This document shows, one piece after another, positions 37,401-49,300 of a DNA stretch of 64,000 bases (the stretch's first letter is position 1; each line of letters starts with the position of its first letter). Where the stretch lies: NCBI GenBank assembly GCA_009801085.1, contig VNWV01000008.1, positions 1,612,001-1,676,000 of the forward strand, in the 5' to 3' direction. The stretch comes from Lasiodiplodia sp. COLG20. Its lineage: Eukaryota > Ascomycota > Dothideomycetes > Botryosphaeriales > Botryosphaeriaceae. Position numbers and translations under genes: made by a program. Under the pieces are notes generated by a model. That model was not told the DNA's origin, ran no database searches, and worked only from the letters and a program-made list of their open reading frames with translations.

Positions 37401-39243
37401 TCGTGTTTTGCGAACACGACACCAGTCGCTTTGGACCTTTCCCGGTTCCGGTACTCGGTTTCCCGGCCTCGGAGAAGGAGAGAAGTTGGCCTGATTCCCT
37501 CCGATGTGGAAGTAGATTTTGTCATCAAATTTGGATTGGGGACAGCATCCGACGCTGTTGCGACCTTGGGCCCTGGAGAGGTCCCATCCATGGGATCGCG
37601 GCTCCTAAACGAATCTGTGTTGGCGTCATCAATCTTTGGCGTTTCGCCATCCTGCATCACTACATCCTGAACAGCGGACGGTTCGTTAATAGATGTGCGC
37701 GACTTTGTCTTGTCAATTCCCTTTGCGTCAGAAGCGTCCCTGCGAGCCTCGTTCGGTGTAGTCGGAACGATGCTATTGACGGCATTTCGAGACATTGAAG
37801 AGTCTTGGCTCGTCGGAATCCCATTTGCCGCGAAGTCCGATTTCTGCACGATGCAAGAAGCCTGTTCAGTTAGATCGGCTGCCTTTGGCTTGGGCGTGCC
37901 GGACTCTGGATCCTTCATAGCCGAATCCCGAACCTGCCGTACCGACTCTTCGAAGTGCAATTGAGCGTCGGGAGTAGCGTCAGGCGGCGTCACTGCCGCA
38001 GGCCCGTTCTTGTCGGCGGCCGACGGTTGCGTACTTGGGAAAGTTCCATTGTGCCGGGGCGTCTCTTCATCGGGGCTCGTGGCGGGGGAATGCTGATCTG
38101 CCCTCGAGGTATTTGCGGAATGCGGTCCAAGCGTTGATGATGGCGACGAAGCAACTTCGCCATTGACTGCTTCGCTAGCAGCACCTGCAGCATGCTGTTC
38201 TTCCTCCCTCCTTTCCCGCTGCGCGGCGCGCTCTTGTGCTGTGTGAATTTCACGAAGACGCTGCTCTTGCACCTCCTTTGGTGGCAGATGGATGGTCCTT
38301 GGCTTCCTAGCGGGGCGATCAATCGTTTGAGGGTCCGGCAGAATAGTAGAGCCGTCAGCCAGAGCAGACGATCTACGTCTCGTTTTCGCGGATAGCGGTC
38401 CTGGATGGGGCAGAGCTGCCGGAGTGATTGCGGGTGGCTGTAGCGATTTCGGAGCTGGGGGTGCAGGCTGCACCGTCTCAGTGGAAGGCTTAGACGCTTT
38501 CTTGTCCTCCGAGGAACGGGACGCAACGTCAGGCTTCACGCCGTCATCTGCGGTAGGCTGAGGCAAGGCAAGGGCAGGAGCGGGTAGCTTCTCCACGCCT
38601 TGAGGAGCAAGAGGCGCCGCGCGAGCCGGCGAAGTGGCTGCGACAGGTTGATTTTCGAGGCCGTCTGCATGATGCGCTGCGGGTTCAACAGGCGCGGAAG
38701 ACTTGGGTATGGACGCAAGTGCTGGAGTCTGGGCAGGAGAAGGTTTCTTGGGTTGCTTCGCGGGCGCAAAGATGGGAAGAGTGTCTTCCCTAAAGTACCG
38801 TGCTCTGAAGGTCGCGCGCATGCATCAGTAATGCAGCGACCAGAGTACTATTTCAGCAGCCAGCAAGGGATGTTTTTAAACCTACTTGGAAATGTCATTC
38901 TCGTCAAGGAATTGCAGCTCGCGCGCATCCGCGGGAGGGTCTGCAAAAGTAAAGGTGGGAGGGTTGCTCGCGTTTATGCACGAAGTGACGGCGTAGAGCT
39001 CCCGAAGCTTCCTCTTCCGCGATGTCTCGATGTTGCTGCGCGACCCGCCCAAGTCAGCACCACGACGCCCAGATCTCCACCACCACGCGTCAATAAACCA
39101 ATAGGAGCGATTTTTCTTTTTCGCATCGCTGCACCGAGCAGGCCGGCACGGAAAGCGACCGTAAAACGCGCGGATAACGTGACTTACAGCAATTCATTGC
39201 GTTTGTCGCGTTCCACGCCCGAACGAACGCTGTCTAGGGACAT
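34470..39243 (-). CDS. vid21: NuA4 histone acetyltransferase scaffold Vid21/Eaf1 (HSA + SANT)
   Basis: Five exons (39188-39243, 38886-39035, 35857-38804, 35643-35800, 34470-35591) give 1477 aa. Eaf1/Vid21 is the platform subunit unique to NuA4, which acetylates H4 and H2A. It starts MSLDSVRSGVERDKRNELLN, followed across intron 1 by IETSRKRKLRELYAVT, the usual N-terminal helix. A long disordered region follows. The HSA domain lies at about 640-700 (QMKWMRTDFREERRWKMAAA, then NMAEWCAEWVD). The SANT/Myb domain lies at about 900-965 (MPSQWLWDEDQRLRTLVKEY, then NWSLVAASLEQ). A basic segment precedes intron 3. The last 370 residues are Gln/Met/Asn-rich with CAG/CTG-type runs. The fourth intron uses donor GTAAAC and acceptor AAAG, somewhat weak but frame-preserving. 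Divergent from mak11 across 286 bp. Confidence 0.92.
34680..35290 (-). repeat. CAG/CTG-type low-complexity stretches within vid21
   Basis: Several runs of CAG/CAA codons encode Gln tracts in the C-terminus of Vid21, for example near 34683-34699 and 35250-35285. Such tracts vary in length between strains in fungal chromatin proteins. Confidence 0.7.
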
Positions 39244-39529
39244 AGGAGATGACAGCCCGGCGGAACGACATCCGTCATTCGCGGTAAGCGCCACGGCGGG
39301 GGTTTTGGAGCGCGTTGGGTGTGGGGAGTTGATGGGTTGTGAGCGTGCGGCCTGCCGGGGCGTTATGAGTACGAGCCTGGGTGGTTGTCGCGCGCCCGGT
39401 CTCCCTGGACTGCGGGCTGTTGTCCAATCGGCCGCGCCTCACCGCCTTTGCGCCCGGCAGAAAAAGTTCCATGCGACGCAGCCGAAGTGACGCGCCTGCA
39501 CACCACCACGCACCTACAAGGTACCAACG

Positions 39530-41068
39530 ATGGCGAAGAGGAAGCGCGACGCCCAGCCCGACGACGAGGCCTCCAAGCCTCAGAAGCCCTTCGTTGCGCA
39601 GCTCGCCAGCAGCGGCACCTCGTCCCCGCAGGACCCCGCGACACCCACATCGCTGCAAATTATCACCGGTTCCTACGAGCGAGTCCTACATGGCCTCACC
39701 GCCACCGTAGACCCCCAGGCCAGCACGAAAGCGCGCTCTCAAGACGGTGATGCCGTCAAGTTCGCCGACACATTTTTGTTCAACGCGCACGCTTCCGCCA
39801 TCCGCTGCCTCGCGGTCTCGCCGCCCTCCGACTCATCCGACCCCAAGTCGCAGAAGGTCATTCTCGCGAGCGGCAGCACCGATGAACGCATCAACCTTTA
39901 CCAGCTCTCGACCGCACCCCCGCCTGCCCATTCGCAGCCCTCGATACCCACTCTCACCGGAACCCCGAGCATGCACAATCCCAAGAACCGCGAGATGGGC
40001 TCACTGGTGCACCACTCGTCGAATATTGGCGCGTTGCACTTTCCCAGCCGGTCCAAGCTTTTCTCTGGTGCCGACGACAACACCATAGCCATCACGCGCA
40101 CTCGCGACTGGACGGTTCTTTCGGCCATCAAGGCGCCGATACCAAAGGCGCAAGGAAGACCGAGCGGCGACACCGCCGGTCCCGGCGAGATCCCCTCAGG
40201 GATCAACGATTTTGCAGTGCATCCCAGTCAGAAGCTCATGATCAGTGTCAGCAAAGGAGAGAAATGCATGCGGCTATGGAACGTCATGACCGGTAAGAAG
40301 GCCAGCGTCCTGAACTTCGACCGCGAGATGCTGCAAAATGTCGGCGAGGGCAAGTGGTCTTCTGGCGAGGGCCGCAAGGTGAAATGGAGCCCGGATGGCG
40401 AGGAATGGGTGGTGGCTTTCGAACGAGGCTTTGTGGTGTATGGTCTGGACTCGCGGCCAACGTCTCAGACATTGCCCAGACCGATGACGAAAATCCACCA
40501 GATTCACTACCTTCCTGGCCTTGGTGAGGAGCTTGGCGACATCATCTCCATTTCCACAGAGGATGGCCGCATCTTGTTTTACTCGACCAAGGAGACCGTC
40601 ACTCCGGCAGCAACCTCGCAAGCGGTCAAGAGTGGCAAGGAAGTCGCCGTACCCAGCTGCAAGCTTATTGCTCAGCTTGGCGGTAGAGCAGCGGGCCTGA
40701 CTGGACGTATAAAAGACTTTGAATTACTGCCGGTTCCTGGAGCGGCAGACCAGTTCTACATCATCACGGGCAGCAGCGACGGTGCCGTGAGGATCTGGCG
40801 CTTGAGCCAAGGTGAGCTGAGTCTGCCTGCGGATGACACAGCCAACGGCGATTCCACAACGCAACCGGAAAAGGACAACGAAAGGGCCGCCAACGTTAGC
40901 AACACGCTCTCAGCCAAGCAAGTTGGGGAACTAATCGGGACGCATGAGACGGGGAATCGTATAACGTGCTTGAAGGCGTTCATTATGAACGGCACGCCTG
41001 AGGAGGATGACGAAGTGCCCATGGAGGAAGACGGAGCACCTAGCAGCGAAGACAGCGACAGCGAGTAA
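39530..41068 (+). CDS. mak11: WD40 ribosome-biogenesis protein Mak11 (PAK1IP1 homologue)
   Basis: Single exon, 512 aa. Mak11 acts in nucleolar 60S subunit assembly, helping to load Rlp24-containing factors. Seen: a basic N-terminus (MAKRKRDAQPDDEASKPQKP), then WD-type repeats with ITGSYERVLHGL, HASAIRCLAVSP, ILASGSTDERINLYQL, LFSGADDNTIAITRTRDW and MRLWNVMTGKKASVLNFDRE. The string VKWSPDGEEWVVAFERGF is typical of Mak11/PAK1IP1. A last repeat reads GSSDGAVRIWRL. The C-terminus is acidic (EEDDEVPMEEDGAPSSEDSD). The absence of introns and a short 286-bp divergent promoter shared with vid21 fit a growth-regulated housekeeping gene. Confidence 0.92.
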   Translation: MAKRKRDAQPDDEASKPQKPFVAQLASSGTSSPQDPATPTSLQIITGSYERVLHGLTATVDPQASTKARSQDGDAVKFADTFLFNAHASAIRCLAVSPPSDSSDPKSQKVILASGSTDERINLYQLSTAPPPAHSQPSIPTLTGTPSMHNPKNREMGSLVHHSSNIGALHFPSRSKLFSGADDNTIAITRTRDWTVLSAIKAPIPKAQGRPSGDTAGPGEIPSGINDFAVHPSQKLMISVSKGEKCMRLWNVMTGKKASVLNFDREMLQNVGEGKWSSGEGRKVKWSPDGEEWVVAFERGFVVYGLDSRPTSQTLPRPMTKIHQIHYLPGLGEELGDIISISTEDGRILFYSTKETVTPAATSQAVKSGKEVAVPSCKLIAQLGGRAAGLTGRIKDFELLPVPGAADQFYIITGSSDGAVRIWRLSQGELSLPADDTANGDSTTQPEKDNERAANVSNTLSAKQVGELIGTHETGNRITCLKAFIMNGTPEEDDEVPMEEDGAPSSEDSDSE

Positions 41069-41228
41069 CGGGCTGAATATCCTGGTTGTACATCAACCGC
41101 TTAAGTTCGCGTCGAAACAATTCTTGCCTCTGAATATAGCCGACGGATTCCCTCATTTCTCCTGCCACTCCCACTCCTACGATGCTCCCCTCCAACAGTC
41201 TCCTGTGCTATCCCACTCGGTTCTCAAG

Positions 41229-42791
41229 TCATGTCCATTCTAACTCAATCTTTTCGCCGACAACCCTCGAATTGAACCAGTCCAAAATCTCGATCTTGTC
41301 CTGCACACAATTTGCACCATCGAGGACTCCTGTTCGCACAACCTCTCTCAGGGCCAAGTACAGTTCAACGGTGGCCAAGTTTCTGGCTATACACGCTCTG
41401 CTACCCAGTCCGAATGGGATGTGATCGCGTAGCATCTCGGGCGTCGGGTTTCTCCAGCGTTCAGGCAGAAACTCGTACGGAGAGGTGAACACCTGGGGAT
41501 TGAAATGAAGCGTGAAGGGCGACAGACCAACGATGGTACCTGGCGGGACGAATGTAGAGTCAAAGTTCCAGCCCTGCGGCGGCACAACACGCGGAAGGCG
41601 GGTGGGATTGGCCATGCTTATGCGTAGCGTCTCTTTGATGACGGCAGAAAGGTAGGGCATGGTTTGCGGATCAGCCTCTGGATCGGCGAGAACCTCTTCG
41701 CGGAGGACATTGTACCTGTGAAAATGTACCTGTCAGTCATAATGCACGAGAGACGGCCGAGTGTGTACTCACACTTCGGGTTTCTTAGCCAACCACCAAC
41801 ACGCAGTCGCCAAATTCATGCCCGTCGAATCGGTACCTGCGAATATCAAATCCATACACTGTGCCACAGTTTCGTCCTTTGTAAAGCCGGCCTCCAACAA
41901 CCGACCGTGATAGGTCTCCTTGCGCTGACCCTTCTCCGCCCCTTCGACAATATCCTTGACGAATGATGCCACGGTCCCCATACTGTTTTCGACATCGTGC
42001 TTCTCAACATTGAACCGCATGGCCAGCGCTTCGACCGCGACAAAGATCCAGTTCGGTAGGTAGAAGAACCTGCCCACTGCAACGAAGGTGTTGACGAATT
42101 GGCTTGCACTGAGCTGCGGCTGCTCCTCACCAATGGCGCCTCGTCCTGTCCCCTCCTCAACACCCCCATATGATCGCCCGAACAGGTACTCGCTCACCGC
42201 ATCCAACGCCAAGCTCCTCGACAAGTTCAACACGTCCACTCTCGGTCTCTTGCCACGCTGTGCCGCCGTCCTCTTTTCCCCCTCCCACCGCCTGCACATT
42301 CTCTGCGCCACGCCTCTGACGACCTCTTCACCGCGACCCTCCCTCCTGATGGCCTGCGTGCTGAACAAGCCCACCACCGCCTTCGCCCTTGGCGCTCGGT
42401 GGGCCGGATCGACTGCCGAGAAGATGCTTTGATGGCCCTCGATATCAAAATTCCTGTAACAGGCTGCCTTGAGAAATCCGCCTTTGCTGACGTAGACTGG
42501 CACCAGCGCCTCGCCACGCGAGATATCGAGCTCGTTTGGCGCGATCCGCACGAGCGGGCCGTAGCGTCTGTGCAGCGCGTCGATGACGCGTGCCTCGGTG
42601 CCCCGGTACGAGTGCCAGTACAGCCAGAGCGACGTCAGCGCCGCGAGCGGCGGGCCCGGGATGTGTGAGAGCGGATGCAGGTGGAGCCGGTAGAGCGAAA
42701 GGGTGAGCAAGGCGATGGCCGGCAGGAGAAGGGCGGCGGTCATGAGAGGCGGGGTGGGGAGGGAAGAGAGGAGAGTTGTTGCAATGGCCAT
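41229..42791 (-). CDS. cytochrome P450 monooxygenase
   Basis: Two exons (41773-42791 and 41229-41715) encode 501 aa. The start at 42791 gives an N-terminal membrane anchor (TPPLMTAALLLPAIALLTLS) followed by the proline-rich hinge HIPGPPLAAL; the upstream in-frame extension has no such character. Motifs: I-helix AGTDST at about 318-323, ExxR (ETLR, 368-371), PERW at about 424-427 and heme loop FGLGSRACIAR with axial Cys448. The heme loop has Ala where most P450s have Gly after the Cys-Ile, which is common in fungal microsomal families. The closest feel is of the fungal benzoate-4-monooxygenase or trichothecene-type groups, but the substrate cannot be deduced. No secondary-metabolite backbone gene is nearby, so a cluster role is unlikely. 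Confidence 0.9.
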
Positions 42792-43536
42792 GGTGACGAC
42801 GGGGACGATTGATGACGAATTGGGAGCAGCGTGCTGAGCACGAAGAGGATCCAGTTTGCTAAGTGTCTTTATTCCCGTCTCTGTACTTTCCCCTGCCTTT
42901 TTTATATGTGCTCGGGTGGGTGATGGAGGAGTATTCCGTCGCACAGCTAGTTGTTCAAAAGGTGGGGTGGTCAGGCGTGGGCTATCGTTGAGAGAGAAAA
43001 GGTCCGGGGGGAAATGGCGGACAATGGAAAGCCTGTCGAGTTGGATTCGAAAAAAGAATCCGAAGTTCAAATAAATTCCAGGATGCTCGTCCAGTCATCG
43101 TCCCAATATGACTCTCCGTCGAGGTGTCGGAGATAGCGGACGACGCGAGGACGGCGGGGTTGTTTGGGGCGATGCGTCATCGGATCGCGGCGTGGCCGCC
43201 GGCGCGTCGGCTCGTCCTCTTGAGATACGAAAGCCCCGGCCAAGCGTGTTACACTGTAATGATTCATTCGGTCCTACACCGCTACAGCTAAATTTGACAG
43301 TATATGCCTCTTCAAACGCCTCTATGATGCATATACACAACCAACACGCGCGCAAAAGTAACAATACACAAAGGGCGATCCTGCGGTTCCAATGGTCCCA
43401 ATTTACAAGATTCCAACAACTCTTGTACAGACAAATTGAGCTCTTTCTATCCGAAAGTGAAGTGGAACTGCGAAAGACGTTGACATCAGAGTATGGCGTA
43501 GGAGAATTTCGTAACGAGTGTATGCGGGGCAAATAT
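42792..43536. other. intergenic: P450 promoter and 3' flank of the transporter gene
   Basis: These 745 bp lie between two minus-strand genes. The left part is the upstream region of the P450 gene. The right part is AT-richer and matches a 3' UTR. No further gene was seen. Confidence 0.55.
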
Positions 43537-45878
43537 TCATTTGTCGTCGCAATAGCCAGGGGGTTTCGAATTGTCGCCGCCGACCCAGCTATCAATCGTA
43601 AGTGCCGTCGTGTACAGCATCATGACCAAGCCAACGACAATAAGGGCAATGTCAGCAAAGCGTTGCCAAAACGTACGCGAGACGGCTCTGTAGTGCAGCA
43701 AAGGCTAGGAAGTTGGGTTAGCAAACGCACGAGCTCCTTCTCAAGCGGGTCGGTGTCACTCACCGGGTAGATATAAACGAGTGGGATGCAGGCAAAGCTG
43801 CCCACGAGGGACACAAACTTGTCCAGATCTCCCGCGCCGACCCAGGCGATCAGAGCGCAGCACATGACCATGAAGAAACGGAAGAAGTTCTTCTTCCACT
43901 TGACCCAGGGGTTGAACTTGCCCGTCTTACTGAACAGCTGCTGCGAGCTGATTTCAATGGCCGGGAAAATCTGCAGTGGGGTGGAAAGCAAGATAGCAAG
44001 CGAATAGATGAACTGCACGCCGTTGACAAATTTGTTGTCCTGCGGCATGTTGAGGATGATGACGGTCTTGGTCTTGGATCCGAATGCAGCGTAGGAAAGC
44101 GCTCCCATGCTGACGAAAATGACGGTAATGACAATCATCACCAGAGCAAGAACTCGAGGAAACTTAGCGGGGTCCTTCATGCTGCTCTGGATCGGGATGA
44201 TCAGGCCAATGCCCTCAAAGGTGAAGATGGCCGTTCCGATGAAAAGCGTCCAGTCCTTGGGGTTGAAGTTCTTGATGTCGCTGATTCCATGTTGCGAAGC
44301 AAGAGTGAGGATGTCGTAGTAGTACAGGTAGACGAGCCCAAGAATGATGAACGCGTCCGCGACCAGGGCAAGCTTTTGGATGTGGTTGATGTTCCGATAA
44401 AGCGAAAGCGGGAGGAAAATAATCATCTGCATCAAGATCATGTATTTGATGTCGATGAAAGTACGGCACTTGGAGACTGCTTCAACAAAGGCTTGCAGGT
44501 TCTCCGAAACGAAAACGATGTAGGCGGATGAGAAGCCGATCTGGCTGACGACGAGGGAGATGTTGATCAGGTTGCGCATCCATTTTCCGTAGAGGTGGTA
44601 ACCCATGTCTCCAAAGGATGCGTGGACGTAGAGGCGAGTCGTCGTGAGAAGAACGAAGCAGTAGTAGCTGAGACCGGAGACGAGCAGCAGGACGAGGTTG
44701 CTAAAGAGCATTCCTCCGTTCAGGAAAGCCCTGGGAAGGAACAGAACACCGGTGCCGACGAAAGATTTGAGCAGCAGCATGGCTGCGCCCGAAGGGGTCC
44801 CTTTGCCCGATTCTCTCTGCTTTCTTCTCTTGCGCCTCTTCCCCGGAGTGAGCAAGGCGCTATGCTCGCCAGGCTCCCCTTCCGACTCATCTTCTTCGCC
44901 GCCTGTGCCCTCGTCGTAGGCATCCGACGAAAAGTACTCGTCCGGGCCGAGAACCTCGTCATCCTCTTCGAGCTCCTCACCGGCGAAGTGTCCATACAAA
45001 CTCAAGAATTCGAGGAAGTTGCTCGTGAAGACGTGAGGATTGGGACGCTTGGCGGCACCGCCATTCGGGGCATCTGAAGGGCCCGGAGACGGGCTACCAG
45101 CGGCCCTTCTGATGTAGTTCCTGCGGAAGCCTCCGGGCTGCTTGATGCTGTTGATGTTCAACACCGAGTTGTCTTCCGGCCGAGGGCGGGCAGCGTGAAA
45201 ACTGCGGCTCCTCCGCGTCTTGCCCTGGGCCTCCGCTTCCTGCTGCTCGGTCCAGCGGTAGATCTGGCGCGTGATGTCTCCACCCTGCAGCTGCAGGCTG
45301 TCGAAATTGCCATTCTCTTCGTCGTCGGCAGTGCGGTCGTAGTCGGGGGCACGCTTGGGCGAGCCGTAGACACCGCCGGCGAGGTTCGAAGACGAGCCGT
45401 TGCCGCCGCCGACCAGATGTCTTCTCACAATCTCGTGGTCCTCCAGGCGCCCCGACGGGCTTCCGACTTGCTGCGAGTTGAAAGAGCCGTAGTTGGTTCT
45501 GGGGAGATTGAGGCCTTCGGGGGCCGGGGAGGCGGCGCGCACGGGAGGGGTGCCGAAGCGTGGAGGGCTGCCGCCAAAAGAGCCCTTCAGAGCGTTCGCG
45601 AGAGCCGACTCGCCGGGGCCTGGAAGGGATGACTTGCCGGGCTCGAGGCCGGCGAGCGGGGTGCGCGACTCGGGGACGTCGCCGGTCTGAAGCTGCTGGG
45701 GAGTCGGGACCTGAGGAACCCTGGGCGAAGCGGCGAGGCCGGGCGTGGGCACAGGCGACCCCAGGCGTCTGGTGGAGGTGGCTCGCGAGAAAGAGCCCTC
45801 TGCTGGCGATCGGCCTCGGTCGCTGGGCGAGCTTCGCCCAACTGGCACCGGCCTGGGCTGCGAGTCCTGGTCGGGCAT
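43537..45878 (-). CDS. vacuolar amino-acid transporter, AVT3/AVT4 type (AAAP family)
   Basis: Two exons (43764-45878 and 43537-43704) encode 760 aa. AVT3/4-type proteins export neutral amino acids from the vacuole. Residues 1-380 are a disordered, Pro/Ser-rich cytosolic tail with an RRxxxRR-like basic stretch, a length typical of the fungal AVT3/4 group. The transporter core starts at GTPSGAAMLLLKSFVGTGVL, followed by FLPRAFLNGGMLFS and about eleven membrane spans (including SLVVSQIGFSSAYIVFVSEN and FTFEGIGLIIPIQSSMKDPA). The intron (GTGAGT to TTCCTAG, branch GCTAAC) restores the last span (FADIALIVVGLVMMLYTTAL); reading through it would give a wrong C-terminus. It is divergent from the Vhc1-like gene across 476 bp. 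AVT3 versus AVT4 identity cannot be decided. Confidence 0.9.
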
Positions 45879-46354
45879 GGCGTGCGGTATTTCTCAGGAT
45901 GGGGGGTGAGCGATTATGAGAGGGAGTGGGCGGAGAAGAAGCTCTTGTATGCGGGATTTGTGGGAGGGAGAGTGGGAGCTATGCCGGGAGCTCTACGTCA
46001 AAGGCGGGCAGGGGCGGGCGCGTGGGCCAGGTCGAAGCAACGCGAAGACAGCGAAACGGCGCGGGATCAGCGTGAAGCGAGATAGGCGACAGCGGGCTGG
46101 CTGGTCACGCTGCCGGTGGAGAGCGCGCAGATGGCCGGCTGGGAGCAGGTCATCCGCAGCTGGTTGCCAGCCTCGCCGCTGAAACGCCGATGCAATCTGC
46201 ACGCCCTGCCATTGGCTCGCCCCACGCGCAAGCTCGCCTCAAACGTCAAGGGCCCGCCCAAGACATGCTCCGACATGGCTGCGCCTCGAGAGCCATGGCC
46301 GCCTCTACAATATAACCAGCGCGCTGCCCTGCTCGCCTCGCCGCCTCGCCCTCG
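45879..46354. promoter_or_regulatory. divergent promoter region of two vacuolar transporter genes
   Basis: These 476 bp lie between the start codons of the AVT-type gene (minus) and the Vhc1-like gene (plus). They are GC-rich; a TATA-like ACAATATAA run lies at about 46307-46315 on the cotransporter side, 40-50 bp before its ATG. No operator could be named. Confidence 0.5.
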
Positions 46355-49300
46355 ATGACCTCGACGGCCATCGCCAGCGACGCTATGACTTCGGGCGGGG
46401 GATCGTCCCGAATGCCACCACGGCTCCACTCGCGCTCGAATTTCACCACTCGGGCCGCCCAGGACGACTCGCACCAGCTCCAACGCCGGTGGTCTCTCTC
46501 GCAACTGTCCGCCCAGGATGAGAGCGAGCCACTGCTGGCCGCCGGAGCACGCCGTGGCCGCCCGGTCAGCGCTTCACGTGAAAACAGTCCCTTTGGCTCC
46601 TTTTCCGCCTTGTTCGCCCGCGGCAGGGCCTTTGTGACCAGCGCGCCTGCGTCGCGCGCAGCCTCTGTGGCTCCGTCGAGCGGACGGCGGAGGCGCAGAC
46701 GACGCTCCTCTGGGACCGATACGCCTGCCAAGCTCGGCACCTTCGCCGGCGTTTTTATACCCACTACCCTCAACGTCCTGAGCATCTTGATGTTCCTCCG
46801 CTTCGGCTTCATCCTTGGCCAGAGCGGAGTGCTTGGGATGATGGGTGAGTTGCCTTCCCTTGGCACCTCGTCGTCATCCTCCCGCGCCCGACGACGGACG
46901 TGCAGCTGCACGGGGGGGTTTTTCTTTTTTCCTTTGTGGCACTGGATTGGATGCATCCTCTTGGAGCCGGCATCCCGGCCCATCGCCCATTCGTACAGTA
47001 GCTTTGGCCCGGGCCGACGGGACATCGACAATCACCCTCCCCTTGACCGCCCCCGACCCTGACGGCGTACTCCCCGTGTGGCTACAAAACTCTGCACCTT
47101 GGCAAAATCCGCTGACTTTCCATTCGCAGGAATGCTCCTCGCGTGCTATGCCATCAATTTTCTGACCACGCTATCAATCTCTGCCATTGCGACCAACGGG
47201 ACGGTAAGAGGCGGAGGTGCCTATTACCTCATTTCACGTAGCCTCGGGCCTGAGTTTGGCGGCTCTATCGGAATAGTTTTCTATCTCGGATGCGTTCTGA
47301 ATACAGGCATGAATGCCGTTGGCTTGGTCACTTGCTTCGTCCAAAACTTCGGCTCCAGTCGCGGAAGTTGGGCCAATTGGCTGCCTGATGACTTCTGGTC
47401 GCAGTATCTTTGGGCCACCGTCGTTCTCGCCGTCTGCACAGTCATCTGCTTGGCTGGCAGTAGTCTTTTTGCCCGTTGCAGCAATGCACTCCTGGTCATC
47501 CTGCTTGTGGCCACGTTCAGTATCCCGGTTTCCACTCTTTTTCAGCCCCCTTTCTCAAATCCGAAATTAGGCATCGAGTACACTGGGCCCAGTCTCGAGA
47601 CGCTGAGGGGGAATTTACTGCCAAAGCTGACCAAAGGCGCGGCTGGTAGCGAGTTGAAGGGCAGAGAGACGTGGCAGGATCTGTTTGGTATTCTGTTCCC
47701 CGCAACGGGAGGCATATTTGCGTCAGTTTGCCCGCGGCGCTGTTCGAGGCAGCCTTCGCTGACTTGGACGACTTTAGTGGCGCTTCGATGTCAGGAGACT
47801 TGAAAGCCCCAAGCAAGTCGATCCCAAGCGGTACTCTGTACGGGCTGGCCTTGACATTCGCAGCCTACACCGTAGTGATCATCTCGATGGCCGCCAGCAT
47901 CACACGGGTATCTTTGTACAACAATGAAAATGTGATTCAAGCTGTAAGCAAGCCTGTTTGGTCTCTCTTCAGGCGCATGCTCACCAGTGTCAAGGTGAAT
48001 ATCTCCGGCGCTCTCGTTCTTCTGGGGGAGTTCGCCTCCACCTTCTTTTCCACTTTGATGGGCGTCATCGGGTCTGCCAAACTCCTCCAGGCCCTGGCTC
48101 GGGATAAGCTGATTCCGGGTCTGTCAATCTTTGCTCAAGGAACCAAAGGCGCCCATGAGCCGATCCTAGCCATCGGTCTGACATACATCCTGTCCCAATT
48201 GACCATGCTCGCCGACATCAACCAGATTGCCTCCCTAGTGACCATGGCCTACCTCATGACGTTTCTGGTCACCAACCTAGCCTGTTTTCTGCTGAAGGTC
48301 GCCTCGGCACCCAATTTTCGGCCGTCTTTCCACTTTTTCAACTGGTGGACTGCGGCCATCGGAGCTATAGCAAGTGCCGTCTCCATGTTCTTCGTAGACG
48401 GCCTGTCGGCCACTGGCTGCTTCGCTACCCTCGTCTTGATATTTCTGATTATCCACTATACCACACCCCCGAAGGCCTGGGGAGATGTCAGCCAAAGCTT
48501 AATCTACCATCAGGTCCGAAAGTATCTTCTCCGTTTGCGACAAGAACACGTCAAGTTTTGGAGACCTCAGATTCTACTGTTCATCAACGATCCCCGAAGG
48601 CAGTACAAGCTGATTCAGTTCTGCAATTCCCTCAAGAAGGGTGCGCTGTTTGTTCTTGGCCACGTTATCGTCACGACCGATTTCGCCGGTGCTGTTCCAG
48701 AGGTCAAAAGGCAACAGTCTGCTTGGACCAAATATATCGACTTCTCCCGCATCAAGGCCTTCATCAGCGTCGTCGTCTCTCCAAACATTGAATGGGGCAC
48801 GAGGAACGTCGTACTAAGCGCCGGACTTGGTGGGATGAAACCAAACATTGTCGTTATGGGCTTCTACAACCTCAACGATCTGCGCACAAACCCACTGGTT
48901 GACGTGCCGCCTCCGCAACCGGAACATCAGCAAGGCACAACCAACGGCTCGTCGCCGTGCACGGGGAAGCCGAAGGGCAAGTGGAGGAAGCCCGAGGAGG
49001 ATAAGCTCAAAGGCCAGCTACCCACCGACGCCATCCGGAAGGAGAGTGCCGTGACGCCGCAAAGCTACGTTACAATTCTCGAGGACTTGCTACTCCGGCT
49101 TCAGGTGAATGTTGCGATTGCCAAGGGCTTCCAAGACCTTGAACTTCCGACGCCCGGGCCATCAAGGCTCGAAAGAGTGCTCCATGCCCTGGATATCAAC
49201 AACACGGACAAAGGAGAGGGGGCCAAGAAGTACATTGACCTCTGGCCCATTCAAATGTCAGCAGAGATTGCCGCGCCAAACGATGGCACGCAAGGCGTTC

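Noticed and set aside
39530..43070. Secondary-metabolite cluster around the P450
   Set aside because: Neighbours are housekeeping genes (mak11, vacuolar transporters). No synthase, transcription factor or dedicated exporter is adjacent.
47722..47777. Frameshift pseudogene in the cotransporter
   Set aside because: The frame change is fully explained by a 56-nt intron with a GCTGAC branch site, which restores GGIFAGASMSGDL.
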